Assembly (NCBI GenBank): GCA_019565575.1
Contig: CP067379.1
Coordinates: 1,984,001-2,048,000, forward strand
Length of the DNA: 64,000 nt
Direction of reading: 5' to 3'
From: Flavobacterium covae
GTDB lineage: Bacteria; Bacteroidota; Bacteroidia; Flavobacteriales; Flavobacteriaceae
Shown here piece by piece: positions 1 through 11,630 of the stretch. The notes under the pieces were generated by a model. That model was given only the letters and a program-made list of their open reading frames with translations, was not told the DNA's origin and made no database searches. A program made the position numbers and the translations under genes. Each line of letters opens with the position of its first letter. Position 1 is the first letter of the stretch.

Positions 1-1564
1 GTAATCTGAAAAAATTTTGTCTGTATTTCCTATTTTTTGAAAACTGCCTTTTGCATCATAACTTTCTAATCTAAGACCTATTTGATAATTCCATTTACCT
101 AATTCTTTGCTGTAATTTCCATAAGCAGAATAAATATTTCTTTTGAAATTAAAATGAGCATCGAAAACAGAATTAACCTGAATTTTATTATTAGTATCAT
201 CTAATCGGCTTTCTACCCCGAGTTCTATTTTAGAAGTTTCGTTTATAGGATTTACAAAATCAATATTGGCTATAAAGTTTGTACCGTTTTTTTGAACATT
301 GTTTGTAAATTTGATATTGTTATTGAGGTCTTTAAAAAGACTATTTTCGGGATCATCATTTGTATTGTAATTTAACTCAATATCCAGTGTTTTATTTTCC
401 TTATCAAATTTGTGTTTGTAAGCAAGATTATAGGTCTGATTTCTTTCTAAACCATTAGCTTCTTGTGTTTGTAAATCTTTAAGATTACTATCTAAATAAT
501 GGATACCGTTTTTAAATTCAACGGCTGGGTTGTCAAAATTTTGAATAGAATAAAATGAAAGTGTATTTTTATCATTGATGTAAAAATCAGTTCCTATTTT
601 AGCAAAATTATTTTTTCGGAAATGAACCACATCAATAGCAAGATCATAATCTTTTGTACTATTGTATTTGTTCCAATTTATAAGACCGTAATTTGTATTT
701 TTTCCATGATTTAAGGAGTAAGTAGTATAGAAATTAAATTTATTAACTCGGTAGTTTAGGTCTATAGAACCATTAAATTTAGGTTTAATAGCAAAGTTAA
801 GAGCTGTAGTTATAGTTCCGTTAAAACCTAAATTTGAATTTTTGTTGAGTATAATATTTATAATACCACTCATTCCTTCCAGGATTATATTTTGCAGATG
901 GATTGGTAATCAGTTCAATTTGTTTTATAGCAGTAGAGGGTATTTGTTGTAAAGCTTGAGCTGCAGAAAGGTTAGAGGGTTTACCATCAATGAAAATTTT
1001 AACATTTTCATTTCCCCTTAAACTCACGGTATTATTTTGTACATCAACACTTACGGTAGGAATGTTATTCATTAATTCAGCAGCGGTGGCACCTGCTGTT
1101 TGTAAATCTTTGCCAATTGTAATTACTTTTCTATCAATTTTTTGTTCAATTGATGATTTTTCTTTTGTAATGCTTATTTCATTTAATTGTTTAGATTCTT
1201 CTTCTAATACAATGTTTTTTAGATTGATGTTTTTATTCTCTGGGGTTAGTATTATAGTATTAATGTATTTTTTATAGCCCATATAAACAATTTCTAAGAC
1301 TAGATTTTTAAGAGGGAGATTGGTAATAGTAAATAATCCATTGTCCTTTGTAATAGCTCCAGCTATTGTTTTTCCTTCGCTTTTTATTGTTACAGAAACA
1401 TAAGGGAGAGGAGAATTGTTTTTTTTGTCGATTATTTTACCCGATAAAGATCCCGTAGTATTAGCATTAATCGTGTTATTACTATTAGTAGAAATTATTG
1501 GAGTTTGTGCTTGCATACAAGCCATAGCAGCTAGTAAGCAAACTAAAATTGCTTTTCTTTTCAT
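1..1564 (-). CDS. TonB-dependent outer-membrane receptor, 5' part (runs off the window; one frameshift)
   Basis: This is an outer-membrane receptor of the type with an N-terminal carboxypeptidase-regulatory-like domain and an outer-membrane beta-barrel. The start at 1564 gives a signal peptide of about 20 residues ending in MQAQ. Residues ~38-125 form the regulatory-like beta-sandwich (GKIIDKKNNSPLPYVSVTIK) and ~135-235 the TonB plug (LRGNENVKIFIDGKPSNL). The frame is lost near 885, where the minus strand reads CCTGGAAGGAATG. Removing one G restores NPEGMSGIINIIL and reading continues as barrel sequence to base 1. The gene is therefore probably intact in the cell. The substrate cannot be read from the sequence. 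The C-terminus lies outside the window. Confidence 0.85.
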
Positions 1565-1701
1565 TTTGATTGATAATTTTGATTGATGATGATTGAAACA
1601 ATTTAAATTAAAAGCGATATTGTGTAATACAAGGTACTTTTAGAATTAAATTTGATTCTGTAGAGTAAGACGTAATATGATTTTTTTTGTTACAGTTTAG
1701 A

Positions 1702-1736
1702 TAAAAAAAAATCCCGAAATTTTTTCGGGATTAAAA
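1702..1736 (-). terminator. Intrinsic terminator after the T9SS surface protein gene
   Basis: AATCCCGAAA pairs with TTTTTCGGGATT, and on the minus strand a run of T follows directly. It sits 3 bases past the stop codon at 1739 and separates this gene from the downstream receptor gene. Confidence 0.75.
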
Positions 1737-1738
1737 TA

Positions 1739-4700
1739 TTATCTTTTTAAACTAAAATGGGATTTGAAAATTTTTGTACTATTTTTTTCATTGTATTCTA
1801 CTGTAAACCAATAGTCATCGGCTGGTAAGGGAATGCCTTTATAGGTTCCATCCCAACCTTTTGAATTAGGAGAAAAGCGTTGAATTAGTTTTTCATAACG
1901 ATCAAAAATTTGAATAGAGGCTGTTGGATTAGACTGGATTAAATCAGGAATATTCCAATAATCATTATAACCATCATTATTAGGGGTAAAATATTTTGGA
2001 TGGTTAATAATTGATATTGTAATAGGAGCAGGGCTACAATGTCCTGAATTATCTTTTGATGCAATGGTATGTTCTCCTGAGCTTACATTATAGAATAGAT
2101 TGCTCTCTTGATAGTTACCATTATCTAGTTGATAGCTATAATTGCCTGAACCATTCCCCATAACATTAATCTTAATATAAGATGGTATTTCAAAAGCATC
2201 ATTATATTCTAAGAGAATGTAAGGTTTGTATTTAGTTACCTTTGTGGTGTAATTTTTTGTACAATTAGTGATAGTGTTGGTTATCATTACAGAATAATTA
2301 CCATCTTGTGAAACCGTGATTGAAGGGGTTTTTTCTGCCAAAGGGGTATGGTTATAAAACCATTGAAATTGATAATTTTGTAAGGATAAACCTGTATCTA
2401 AAATTGCTTGATTGTATAAAGTACCTGTTGCATAATCTTCACAAATAATATATTCTGGTTGTAAATTAGATTTTGGCAATGGCTCAATGATTAATTTTAT
2501 TTCATTGCTTACATCAAAACAAGAATTGAGCTTACGGCTTGATAATCTGGCCCAAATAGATTGGTTGAAAGGGATATTATTAATGTATTTTATAGTTAGA
2601 GGGGTTGCATTTAAATCATTTGCTTCATTAAAACTTCTGAAATAGTCTACTTTTAAATCACTAGTTGAAGTTGTATTTCCTAAAACAAGAGTATTAATTG
2701 TGCTTAAATCAAATTGAAAGATACCATCAAAAGGATCTTGAAATTCATCACATATAGGAAGAGTGCTTATATTTTTAGGAGCAACAGGTTGGGATATAAT
2801 TGTTAGTTTAAAACTTTTTTCATCTATACACTTAAGTTTATTATTAGTACTCGTATATACATAAATAGGACTTATGACATTGGAAGTATTATAGGTAGTT
2901 CCTGCTGGAATAATTTTACCAGGATGAGGTAATTCAGGATGGGCAGGATCCAAAGGACTATCATAATATAGCATATTGACAGGTAGAGTAGGAAGTGTGT
3001 AAGAATTACAAACTACTAGATCTGTTTGTGGAGGAACCTCTAAACTATCAAATGTTATGGTAAAAGAACTTTGGCTGTAACAGTTAGATACCACAGGGTT
3101 TTGTGCATATATATAAATAGTTTTTACTCTAGTTGATTGTTCTATTCCAGGTCTTAGATCACTACTGTCTATGCTTAAATTAGTTATAAGATTTTTACCA
3201 TTAGGGTCTTGGTAATAATTTCCATTAGCTAAAGGAGTAAGATCGTATTTAAAGCAGGTAATTTGGTCCCCTCGGACATCAATAATAGGTTTGTTAAAAA
3301 TAGTTATTTTCCAAGGGACTTCGTTAAAACATTTAGGGGTTAGGTTTCCTGGGGCTGTACTAGACTCTTTATAAATCCAGAGAGTTGTAGAGGTTTTTAT
3401 TTCATTATTAGGGAATAGTTCAGTATTGCCAGGTGTATTAGGACCTCCTTGTAATGTGAAATACCTTCCTCCTTGGCTTTCTATTGGTAAAATATAATTT
3501 ATACAAGATTTAGCCTCTTCAGGACTTACTAAAGAAGGTTGGTGAAAATTTATACTAAAAGAACTATTGTAAGTACAACTAGCATTTTCAATATAATGAT
3601 AAATGGTTGTGTTTTGGGTAATCGTTTTAGGTGTTTTTATCAGGTTTCCACCCCCATTAGGAGCATCTCTAAATTCACCTATAACAGGTTGGGGTAAAAC
3701 ATAAAAATTACTACAAGAATCAATATTTTTTAATCCAATATCTCCTATATAAACCCAAAAATCATAAATATTTGAACGACAATTATTATTTATAGCATAA
3801 GCATATACATGAGTTGTTTTACTAATAGGAAAACTTAATACACTATACATACCAGTAGCATTATCATAGGTGTAGTAATCTGCGGTTCCAAGATCTGTAA
3901 TCAAGATTGGTAAATTGTTTATAGGAATACAACTAAATAAATTAGTAAAAGTGTTTTTTATAGTGGGGCTTTTTGAGATATTTATTTTAAAAGAGGTCGT
4001 AATAGGAGGACAATTAGGATCAGAAAAGACATAACTTACATATAAAGTTGTTTCTCCAATAGTACTGATGCTAGTACCAGGAAGTATTTGTTGAGTTAAT
4101 GCACTATCTAAAAAAAACTTTGATCCAGGAATACGAGGGCCAGGAATAATATAACTGTCACAACTTGTTAAGGTAGTAGGAATTAATTGGGTTGATTTTA
4201 CAACATGTACGGTAAAAGCATTCTCTATATAACAATCACTAAGATTTCCACTACTTATATATTGATATACTAATGTTCCATCTATTGTTATGTTAGTTCC
4301 TGCAGGCCAATTAATGCCTGTTTGATTAGGACCAGACCAATATTGAGCTCCATTAGGTTGCTCTGGTAGGATATATTGAACACAAACATATTGATCTTTT
4401 ATCACTTCTAGTGTAGGTCGTGAAATTACGATAACGTTAAAAGATTCCGTAACAAAACAATTGGGTTCCGTTTTTACAAATAATTTAATATAAATAGTCC
4501 TATTACCTGTTAAAAAAGGTTTATTTATATCTATAGGAGAATCACTAAAATCAGGTTGTAAGTGATAATTTATTTGATAAATAGAACTCGATAATCCGTT
4601 CAATAACTTATTCGTTAGAATTGAAAATTCTTGTGTAGAAATAAAGATTTGCCCACTTCCAAAAGTATTTTCACATTTTGTAATGTCTGTGGGTTTAATT

Positions 4701-6052
4701 AATGAAGGAGAAGGGGTTAGTTGTAAATCAAAAGATTTTGTATTATAACAACCATTTGCATTTTGAATTCTGGTCCAAATAGTTTTAGGAAGCGTACTCG
4801 CTACAACGTTATAATTATTGCCTATAGAATTAATATTTTGTTGAGCATCTAACAATGTGTCGTGAAAACTAATTGTTAGAGCACCTGTTGGATTTAATAA
4901 AGATTGATTCGAGCTGAAATCAAAATCATAACTAGTTGAATTCGTATTGCATTTATATAAAACTTTAGGATTTACGCTAGATGGAGCACTCTGGTAACCA
5001 ATCTTAATTTCATCCTGTCCAGCAATACAAGAAGTTGACTTTATATAATAAATCAGACGATAACTTCCCGCTTGATTTAGAACTAAATTAGGAGCATTTG
5101 TACCAATAGGATTGTTGTTTTGATTTCTCCATTCAAAATCATATAAGGAGCTATCTAGTCCTGATTGTAATGTATATGTTTCGTTTATACCCTCGTTATT
5201 ACATAGGGTTAGATCAGGTCCCAAAGGAGAGGTGTCTAAAGAAAAGTTGGCTCTACCTAAAAAAATAGCAGAATCATCACTAGTTACATTTCTATCTCCA
5301 ATAACAATTTTAAGATGATAAGTAGCCCCTTTTATTAAATTATCTTTGGTAGCAGATAATAAAACCGTTTGCCCATTATAGTTAATAGGAGAAGTACTAG
5401 TGCTAATTCCTCCATTAAAACTACCAAAAAAGGTTGAATTAGCTGAATTACAACTAGAGTTGTATAAATTATTACGGATTGTTTCCACAGAAATAGGAAG
5501 ATTTGTATTAGGTACTAAAGCAAGATTTTCCACCTTTCCATCAGGATGCGTTAGTAAAATAGCAATTCCATCATAGGTATTGCATTGATAAGTGCCATAT
5601 TCTTCAGAAGTAAAAATAAAAGGAAGCTGAATATGAGAACTCAAAGAGGTAAAGTCAAATTCTAATTTCGTTGCATTTAAAAAAATTGGCGGAAAAGCAG
5701 GATCAGTTGTAAATACAGAAGTCAAATCACTATCACCAGGCCATGTGTCGGTTCCGTCCTGTAATCTTGATGTATTGGGACCCGTAGATTTTAGGGCATT
5801 CCCTGTACTCAAAATGATTCCTTCACTAATAGGAAAAGCAGGATTTGTATTTTTAAAAGAACCAATGCCATTTGTAGATCCAAAGTTCGTTCCTGTAGAA
5901 CTCTTGACATTAGAGACGTTTATGCAGACAGATTGTGTTAATACATTGCGTACTAAATCATCAGGAGTTCGATTTGTTTCAACAGAAATAAATTGCGCAT
6001 TAGAATAAAAGTCTATAAAAAAGACCAATAAGAGTAGATATCTTTTGAGCAT
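1739..6052 (-). CDS. Giant T9SS-secreted protein, choice-of-anchor L domain and gliding-motility-type C-terminal domain
   Basis: A 1437-residue secreted protein. Residues 1-19 are a signal peptide ending in NAQ. Residues ~20-280 match the choice-of-anchor L family (NPAFPISEGIILSTGNA, FIFTSEEYGTYQC). The middle consists of many Cys-containing Ig-like beta modules with recurring 'C..Y.LP' starts. The last ~85 residues (YFTPNNDGYNDYWNIP, FDRYEKLIQRF, WDGTYKGIPLPADDYWF) are the gliding motility-associated C-terminal domain that serves as a type B type-IX-secretion signal. It probably ends on the cell surface or is released. Frame is intact over 4.3 kb, and two CTGAAG sites inside it are read correctly. 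A role in adhesion or gliding is inferred only from the family. Confidence 0.88.
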   Translation of the reverse strand: MLKRYLLLLVFFIDFYSNAQFISVETNRTPDDLVRNVLTQSVCINVSNVKSSTGTNFGSTNGIGSFKNTNPAFPISEGIILSTGNALKSTGPNTSRLQDGTDTWPGDSDLTSVFTTDPAFPPIFLNATKLEFDFTSLSSHIQLPFIFTSEEYGTYQCNTYDGIAILLTHPDGKVENLALVPNTNLPISVETIRNNLYNSSCNSANSTFFGSFNGGISTSTSPINYNGQTVLLSATKDNLIKGATYHLKIVIGDRNVTSDDSAIFLGRANFSLDTSPLGPDLTLCNNEGINETYTLQSGLDSSLYDFEWRNQNNNPIGTNAPNLVLNQAGSYRLIYYIKSTSCIAGQDEIKIGYQSAPSSVNPKVLYKCNTNSTSYDFDFSSNQSLLNPTGALTISFHDTLLDAQQNINSIGNNYNVVASTLPKTIWTRIQNANGCYNTKSFDLQLTPSPSLIKPTDITKCENTFGSGQIFISTQEFSILTNKLLNGLSSSIYQINYHLQPDFSDSPIDINKPFLTGNRTIYIKLFVKTEPNCFVTESFNVIVISRPTLEVIKDQYVCVQYILPEQPNGAQYWSGPNQTGINWPAGTNITIDGTLVYQYISSGNLSDCYIENAFTVHVVKSTQLIPTTLTSCDSYIIPGPRIPGSKFFLDSALTQQILPGTSISTIGETTLYVSYVFSDPNCPPITTSFKINISKSPTIKNTFTNLFSCIPINNLPILITDLGTADYYTYDNATGMYSVLSFPISKTTHVYAYAINNNCRSNIYDFWVYIGDIGLKNIDSCSNFYVLPQPVIGEFRDAPNGGGNLIKTPKTITQNTTIYHYIENASCTYNSSFSINFHQPSLVSPEEAKSCINYILPIESQGGRYFTLQGGPNTPGNTELFPNNEIKTSTTLWIYKESSTAPGNLTPKCFNEVPWKITIFNKPIIDVRGDQITCFKYDLTPLANGNYYQDPNGKNLITNLSIDSSDLRPGIEQSTRVKTIYIYAQNPVVSNCYSQSSFTITFDSLEVPPQTDLVVCNSYTLPTLPVNMLYYDSPLDPAHPELPHPGKIIPAGTTYNTSNVISPIYVYTSTNNKLKCIDEKSFKLTIISQPVAPKNISTLPICDEFQDPFDGIFQFDLSTINTLVLGNTTSTSDLKVDYFRSFNEANDLNATPLTIKYINNIPFNQSIWARLSSRKLNSCFDVSNEIKLIIEPLPKSNLQPEYIICEDYATGTLYNQAILDTGLSLQNYQFQWFYNHTPLAEKTPSITVSQDGNYSVMITNTITNCTKNYTTKVTKYKPYILLEYNDAFEIPSYIKINVMGNGSGNYSYQLDNGNYQESNLFYNVSSGEHTIASKDNSGHCSPAPITISIINHPKYFTPNNDGYNDYWNIPDLIQSNPTASIQIFDRYEKLIQRFSPNSKGWDGTYKGIPLPADDYWFTVEYNEKNSTKIFKSHFSLKR

Positions 6053-6220
6053 GGTACAATTCTTTAAAAATGAGACGGCAAACTTATATTAAATATAGGA
6101 AAAAACTGATAAAAATATAAATATGTTTATTTTAGATCCTTCAATTTGTTTTTGGGAGGTTTTTTTAAAAACCTCGAATTCTACTTGCTATATAAATTTA
6201 GTGAATTTCTATTTAAATAG

Positions 6221-6228
6221 TATCTTTG
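6221..6228 (+). promoter_or_regulatory. Flavobacterial -7 box (TATCTTTG) for argS
   Basis: TATCTTTG fits the Bacteroidetes TAnnTTTG -7 consensus and lies 25 bases before the argS ATG. No convincing TTG -33 box is visible at the usual 17-20 base spacing. Confidence 0.55.
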
Positions 6229-6252
6229 TATACTTAAAAAAATAATTAAATT

Positions 6253-8033
6253 ATGACATTACAACAAATTCTTACGGAAAAGATTAAGATTGCAGTAGAG
6301 CAATTGTTTGAGGTTTCACTTGATAAAGTAGAATTTCAGGCTACCCGTAGGGAATTTGAAGGAGATATCACCATGGTTGTTTTTCCTTTATTAAAACTAA
6401 TAAAAGGGAATCCTGTGGAAATAGGAAGTAAGATAGGTGATTATTTAGTTCAAAACGTAGCCGAAATTGAAAAGTTTAATGTGGTACAAGGGTTCTTAAA
6501 CCTAGTAGTTGCCGACCGTTATTATGTAGATTTTTTTAATATAGCTAGAACAATTGAACAATTTGGTTTTAAAACACCTATAGAAGGAGATAAGGCTATA
6601 ATGGTAGAATATTCTTCGCCTAATACGAATAAACCTTTACATTTAGGGCATATTCGTAATAATTTATTAGGTTATGCCGTGGCCGAAATAGTAAAAGCAT
6701 CAGGAAAAAAAGTTTATAAAACACAAATTATAAACGATCGCGGTATTCATATTTGCAAATCTATGTTAGCGTGGCAAAAGGAAGGAAAGAATCAAACACC
6801 AGAATCAACAGGCTTAAAAGGCGATAAATTAGTGGGACATTTTTATGTTGAATTTGATAAACAATATAAAAATGAAATAAAAGATCTAATAGAAGCTGGA
6901 CACACTGGAAGAAGCAAGCAAAAAAATAGCACCATCTATTTTACAGGCACAGGAAATGCTCCGCAAATGGGAAGCCGGTGATGCTGAGGTAGTTGCTCTT
7001 TGGAAAAAAATGAATCAATGGGTATACGATGGGTTTAGTGTTACCTATAAAAATTTAGGAGTTGATTTTGATTCGTATTATTATGAAAGTAATACCTACT
7101 TGTTAGGAAAAGATGTTATAGAAGAAGGATTACAAAAAGAAGTTTTTTATAAAAAAGAAGACGGATCCGTTTGGATTGATCTAACGTCTGGAAGGATTAG
7201 ATGAAAAATTGGTTTTACGTGCAGACGGAACATCTGTATATATAACACAAGATATAGGAACAGCTATTCAACGTGTAAAAGATACTCCAGATGTAGGAGG
7301 AATGGTGTATACAGTAGGAAATGAACAAGATTATCATTTTAAAGTATTGTTCCTAATTCTAAAAAAATTAGGATTTGATTGGGCTGAGCAATTGTATCAT
7401 CTTTCTTATGGTATGGTTGAATTACCTTCAGGTAAAATGAAATCACGTGAAGGAACTGTAGTAGATGCAGATGATTTAATGGCAGAAATGACATCTACAG
7501 CACAATCTATTTCAGAAGAATTAGGAAAATTAGATGGGTATACAGATCAGGAAAAAGCAGATTTATATAAAATAATAGGTCTAGGAGCTCTTAAATACTA
7601 TATGCTAAAAGTAGATCCTAAAAAAACAATGATGTTTAATCCTGAAGAATCCGTTGATTTTAATGGAAATACAGGACCATTTATTCAGTACACTTATGCG
7701 CGTATTCAGTCTATCTTAAGAAAAGCAGATTTTGATTATTCAGGTAATATTCTTTTAGAAAATTTACACGAAAAAGAAAAAGAACTGATTAAACAAATTG
7801 CTTTGTTCCCCGAAGCTATTCAAAATGCAGCGGTTAACCATAGTCCTGCGTTAGTAGCTAATTATACGTATGACTTAGTCAAAGAATTTAATTCGTTTTA
7901 CCAAAATGTATCTATTTTAGGTGAAGAAAATGTAGATAAAAAGATTTTTAGAGTTCAATTGGCTAAATTAGTGGGAGAAACAATCCAACGAGCATTTAGT
8001 TTATTAGGAATTCAAGTTCCTGAAAGAATGTAA
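6253..8033 (+). CDS. argS: Arginyl-tRNA synthetase (two apparent frameshifts, likely artefacts)
   Basis: Class I synthetase that charges tRNA-Arg. Corrected length is 592 residues, normal for the family. Residues ~1-90 are the Arg-tRNA synthetase N-terminal domain. The HIGH-type motif is in SSPNTNKPLHLGHIRNN and the KMSK-type loop in LPSGKMKSREGTVV. The C-terminal part is the DALR anticodon-binding domain (NTGPFIQYTYARIQSILRK onward), ending in PERM. The frame breaks at ~6905 (ACACTGGAAGAAGC) and ~7190 (TCTGGAAGGATT). In both places removing one G restores the family sequence (HTEEASKKIAP and TSEGLDEKLVLRADG). Because this enzyme is essential and single-copy in most bacteria, two real null mutations are not credible. 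Confidence 0.95.
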
Positions 8034-8040
8034 TAAGATA

Positions 8041-8166
8041 AGGCTGTCCAAAAAGTAATAAATCAACATGTAGTTTGTTACTCCGACGAAGGAGGAGTCT
8101 CATAATCAATAGTATGTGATTTCTCCCTTTGATCGATGACAAGATTGCGAACTTTTAGGACAGCCT
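8041..8166. repeat. Dispersed ~126-bp palindromic-ended repeat (copy 1)
   Basis: Starts AGGCTGTCCAAAAAGT and ends ACTTTTAGGACAGCCT, so the ends are inverted repeats able to form a long-stem hairpin between argS and the convergent downstream gene. The interior (AATCAACATG..GTTTGT, GTGATTTCTCCCTTTG) is the same sequence that makes up the tandem array at 44951-46684 and the copies at 25389 and 42011. It lies directly after the argS stop, so it may also terminate transcription. There is no coding capacity. Confidence 0.85.
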
Positions 8167-8173
8167 CCTTTTT

Positions 8174-8707
8174 TTAAAAGCAATAACGAGCACTTACCCC
8201 TACGTTCGGACCAAATCCTCTATCGGTTATGTCTTTGTATTCAGAACTGATATAAAGTTCAGGTCTTAGATCTACTGCTAATCTTAACGGGAAATCAAAA
8301 TTATATTCAATTCCTCCATTCCCAGCAAGAATTAAGTAAATTCCCGTTTTGTCCTCATATCTACCATTATTTGAATTATAATAGGAAGACGCCGTCCAAG
8401 AACCTATTCCCGCACCAGGTCCAACAAACCATTTAAAACCGTCTTTTATATCAAAAACCCAGTGGTATAGAGCGGTAAGTTTTATTTCACGTTGATCATA
8501 CTTATAGTTGCCATATCTTGTATATCCTTGATTTTTGAAGCCAAGATTCGCTTCTATTCTATTATCATCAGAGAGATCTCTTTGAAAAGTGATTTCAGCA
8601 CCAAAACCGTTGTTTTCGTTAAGACGTATCCCTATAGCATTATCTTGAGCTATGCCCGTAGCTGTAATGCCCAATAAGGTAATGAATGTTAAAAAAGTTT
8701 TTTTCAT
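8174..8707 (-). CDS. Small outer-membrane beta-barrel (porin-like) protein
   Basis: A 177-residue protein with a signal peptide of about 20 residues (MKKTFLTFITLLGITATGIAQ). Alternating amphipathic strands follow and the chain ends in an aromatic residue (SARYCF), typical of eight-stranded outer-membrane barrels recognised by the BAM complex. It resembles the outer-membrane protein beta-barrel/OmpW-like families common in Flavobacteria. No ligand or channel function can be deduced. It is transcribed convergently with argS, and the dispersed repeat at 8041-8166 lies between the two. Confidence 0.75.
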   Translation of the reverse strand: MKKTFLTFITLLGITATGIAQDNAIGIRLNENNGFGAEITFQRDLSDDNRIEANLGFKNQGYTRYGNYKYDQREIKLTALYHWVFDIKDGFKWFVGPGAGIGSWTASSYYNSNNGRYEDKTGIYLILAGNGGIEYNFDFPLRLAVDLRPELYISSEYKDITDRGFGPNVGVSARYCF

Positions 8708-8884
8708 TTTGTAATTTTTAGTTAGTTAACGGTATTAAATTAATAAATATTGTTTTAAAAAGCAGATAATACACAAAAAAAGAAGCATAATACAACCGTT
8801 AAATTGTAAATAAATAAAAAGAAAGATAGTTCACACTTCTTTTTTTCAAAAAAGAATCTTAAATTTTATTGAAAAAATAAAAAA
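8708..8884. other. Intergenic, no gene seen
   Basis: An AT-rich spacer between the divergent 5' end of the barrel gene and the 3' end of uvrB. No ORF, repeat or clear hairpin was recognised. Confidence 0.6.
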
Positions 8885-10877
8885 CTAATTTAACTTTTCT
8901 TGTAAAGCTTTTATTTCGTCACGTAATTTTGCTGCTTGCATAAAATCTAAATCTTTAGCGGCTTTTTCCATTGCTTTTCGTTTTTCACGAATACGTTTTT
9001 CTATTTCAGGTCTAGTTAGATATTCCGTTTCAGGTTCTGCAGCTTTAGAAATAAAATGTTCATGATGAGAACTATTTGTTGAACTTTTAGATAAATGATT
9101 TTCAATAGATTTATTCAAAGCTCTTGGAACCAAATTATGTGCTGTATTAAAATTAATTTGTTTTTCACGACGATAATTCGTTTCATCAATCGTACGTTGC
9201 ATAGAATCCGTTATTTTATCAGCATACATAATAGCTTTACCATTAATATTACGAGCAGCACGTCCTACAGTTTGTGTTAAAGAACGATGACTGCGTAAAA
9301 AACCTTCTTTATCAGCATCTAGAATAGCTACTAAAGAAACTTCTGGTAAATCCAATCCTTCACGAAGTAAGTTAACACCAATTAACACATCAAATAAACC
9401 CTTACGTAAATCCTGCATGATCTGTACTCTTTCTAGTGTATCTACATCAGAATGTATATAACGACAGCGAATGGAAACTTTGGTTAAATATTTAGTCAAT
9501 TCTTCCGCCATACGTTTTGTTAAAGTAGTTACTAAAACACGTTCATCTGCTTCACAGCGTTGTTGGATTTCTTCTATTAAATCGTCTATTTGATTGGCAC
9601 TTGGACGTACTTCAATAATAGGATCTAATAATCCTGTTGGACGAATAATTTGTTCTACGTAAATGCCCTCAGATTTTTGTAATTCATAATCGGCTGGTGT
9701 TGCAGATACATAAATAACTTGATTTTGTAGTGCTTCAAATTCTTCAAACTTAAGAGGACGGTTATCTAAAGCAGCAGGCAATCTAAAACCATATTCAACT
9801 AAGTTTTCCTTTCTACTTCTATCGCCACCATACATTGCATGTACTTGAGAAATAGTTACATGACTTTCATCTACAACCATTAAAAAATCATCTGGAAAAT
9901 AATCTAATAAACAGAAAGGGCGAGTACCTGCTTCTCGACCATCTAAATAGCGAGAATAATTTTCAATTCCTGAGCAATACCCTAACTCGCGGATCATTTC
10001 GAGGTCAAAATTCGTTCGATCTTCTAGCCGTTTTGCTTCTAAATGTTTACCTGTTTCTTTAAAATAATCTACTTGTTTTACCAAGTCTTGTTGAATATTC
10101 CAAATAGCATTTTGTAAAACATCAGGAGAGGTAACAAACATATTAGCAGGGTAAATGTTTAGTTTCTCATAACGCTCTATTACTCTAGACGTTTTTACAT
10201 CAAAAGCCTCAATTTCCTCTATTTCATCACCAAAAAAATGAATTCTAAAAGGATCATCTGCATAACCAGGAAAGACTTCAACAGTATCTCCTTTTATTCT
10301 AAAGTTACCAGGATTAAAATCTGCTTCCAGTACGAGCATATAAACTTTGAACCAAACGATGTAAAAACTTTGTTCTTGAAATTTCTTGATTTCTCTCAAT
10401 AGAAATAACATTTTTTTGAAACTCAACAGGATTTCCAATACCATATAAACATGAAACAGAAGCTACCACTAATACATCTCTTCTACCTGAAAGTAGGGCA
10501 GAGGTAGTACTTAAACGAAGTTTTTCTAATTCGTCATTAATTGATAAATCTTTTTCTATATAAGTCCCCGTTACGGGTATATATGCTTCTGGTTGGTAAT
10601 AATCATAATAAGATACAAAGTATTGTACTGAATTATTAGGAAAAAATTGTTTGAACTCTGAATATAATTGAGCAGCTAATGTTTTGTTATGCGCTAGGAC
10701 TAAAGTAGGGCGTTGTACTTCTTGTACTACATTGGCTACTGTAAAAGTCTTACCTGATCCTGTTACACCTAATAAAGTTTGATACTTTTCGTCATTTTGG
10801 ATTCCTTCGGCTAATTTTTTAATAGCCTGAGGTTGATCTCCCATGGGAGAAAAATTAGATACAACTTGAAATTTCAT
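8885..10877 (-). CDS. uvrB: Excinuclease ABC subunit B (one apparent frameshift)
   Basis: UvrB, the damage-verifying helicase-like subunit of nucleotide excision repair, which acts with UvrA and UvrC. Corrected length is 663 residues. Visible are Walker A ([13 protein letters not shown]), the beta-hairpin ([12 protein letters not shown]), the [20 protein letters not shown] segment, [10 protein letters not shown], helicase motif VI region ([19 protein letters not shown]) and a C-terminal UVR domain ([21 protein letters not shown]) for UvrC contact. The frame is lost at ~10327, where the minus strand reads CGTACTGGAAGCAG. Deleting one G gives [13 protein letters not shown] and rejoins the halves. 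Confidence 0.95.
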
Positions 10878-10967
10878 TTAATACTAAAAATTAGAAATGT
10901 AAAGTTAAAGTTTTATTGATTATATAAAGCACGTGAACTCTAAGTGTTTTTTTATCATTGAAATACA

Positions 10968-11630
10968 TTAATCAAAGGATTCTATTAATAATAAATGTCC
11001 TTCGGCATGTTCAATAGTTACAATACCATCTTCTGTTACAAAGTTGCTACTGCCTGTTTTAAAACCTAAAGTTAAGATGTCATTGTTTAAAGGATAAAAT
11101 AAATTTTTAGAATGAATACCCTTCACTTCTCCAATAGGAATAAGTGAAAGAATACTGTTTTTAGTGTACCACTTTTCAAATTTTTGAGGCAATAAATGAA
11201 TTTTTGAATAATCATCTAGAATTACAATTTTTAATTCCTCTCTATAACGAGCAATATTCGTAATATTTGTAAGCGTATGATCTGTTCGTCTTCCTGTAGC
11301 CCAAATAACATTTGCGGCTTTATGACCTTTATTAATCAAATAATCAAACGCTTTTTCTAAATCTGTTTTATCTTGGTCTGGAGTATGAACAATTTCAAGA
11401 GGATATTGTTTCTCTTTATAAGATTCAGCATCAAAACCTCTATCAAAGTCGCCTAATAAAACATCTACCTTTATACCTAAATTAAGAACTCTTTCTATAG
11501 CTGAATCTAAGACAATTACGAATGGTGACCATTCAAGTAATTGATCTAATAATTCGCGTGAGCATTCCGCCCCATTAGCAATTATTAATGCGGGTTCTTG
11601 GTTATCTCTAACAACGGAGTGTGAAGACAT
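10968..11630 (-). CDS. Thiamine diphosphokinase
   Basis: A 220-residue enzyme of the thiamine pyrophosphokinase family, which transfers pyrophosphate from ATP to thiamine. Motifs include the N-terminal Rossmann-like ALIIANGAECS, the catalytic LLGDFDRGF (family consensus GDFDS) and DQDKTDLEKAFDYL (family consensus D.DKTD), then TGRRTDHTLTNI. The C-terminal ~70 residues form the beta-rich thiamine-binding domain. It lies 90 bases upstream of uvrB in the same direction and may be co-transcribed with it. The gene name is left blank because naming differs between organisms. Confidence 0.88.
   Translation of the reverse strand: MSSHSVVRDNQEPALIIANGAECSRELLDQLLEWSPFVIVLDSAIERVLNLGIKVDVLLGDFDRGFDAESYKEKQYPLEIVHTPDQDKTDLEKAFDYLINKGHKAANVIWATGRRTDHTLTNITNIARYREELKIVILDDYSKIHLLPQKFEKWYTKNSILSLIPIGEVKGIHSKNLFYPLNNDILTLGFKTGSSNFVTEDGIVTIEHAEGHLLLIESFD

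Noticed and set aside
6253..8033. argS as a true pseudogene or programmed frameshift gene
   Set aside because: Both breaks are the same CTGGAAG insertion seen in seven genes. A programmed shift would need a slippery sequence, and none is present.
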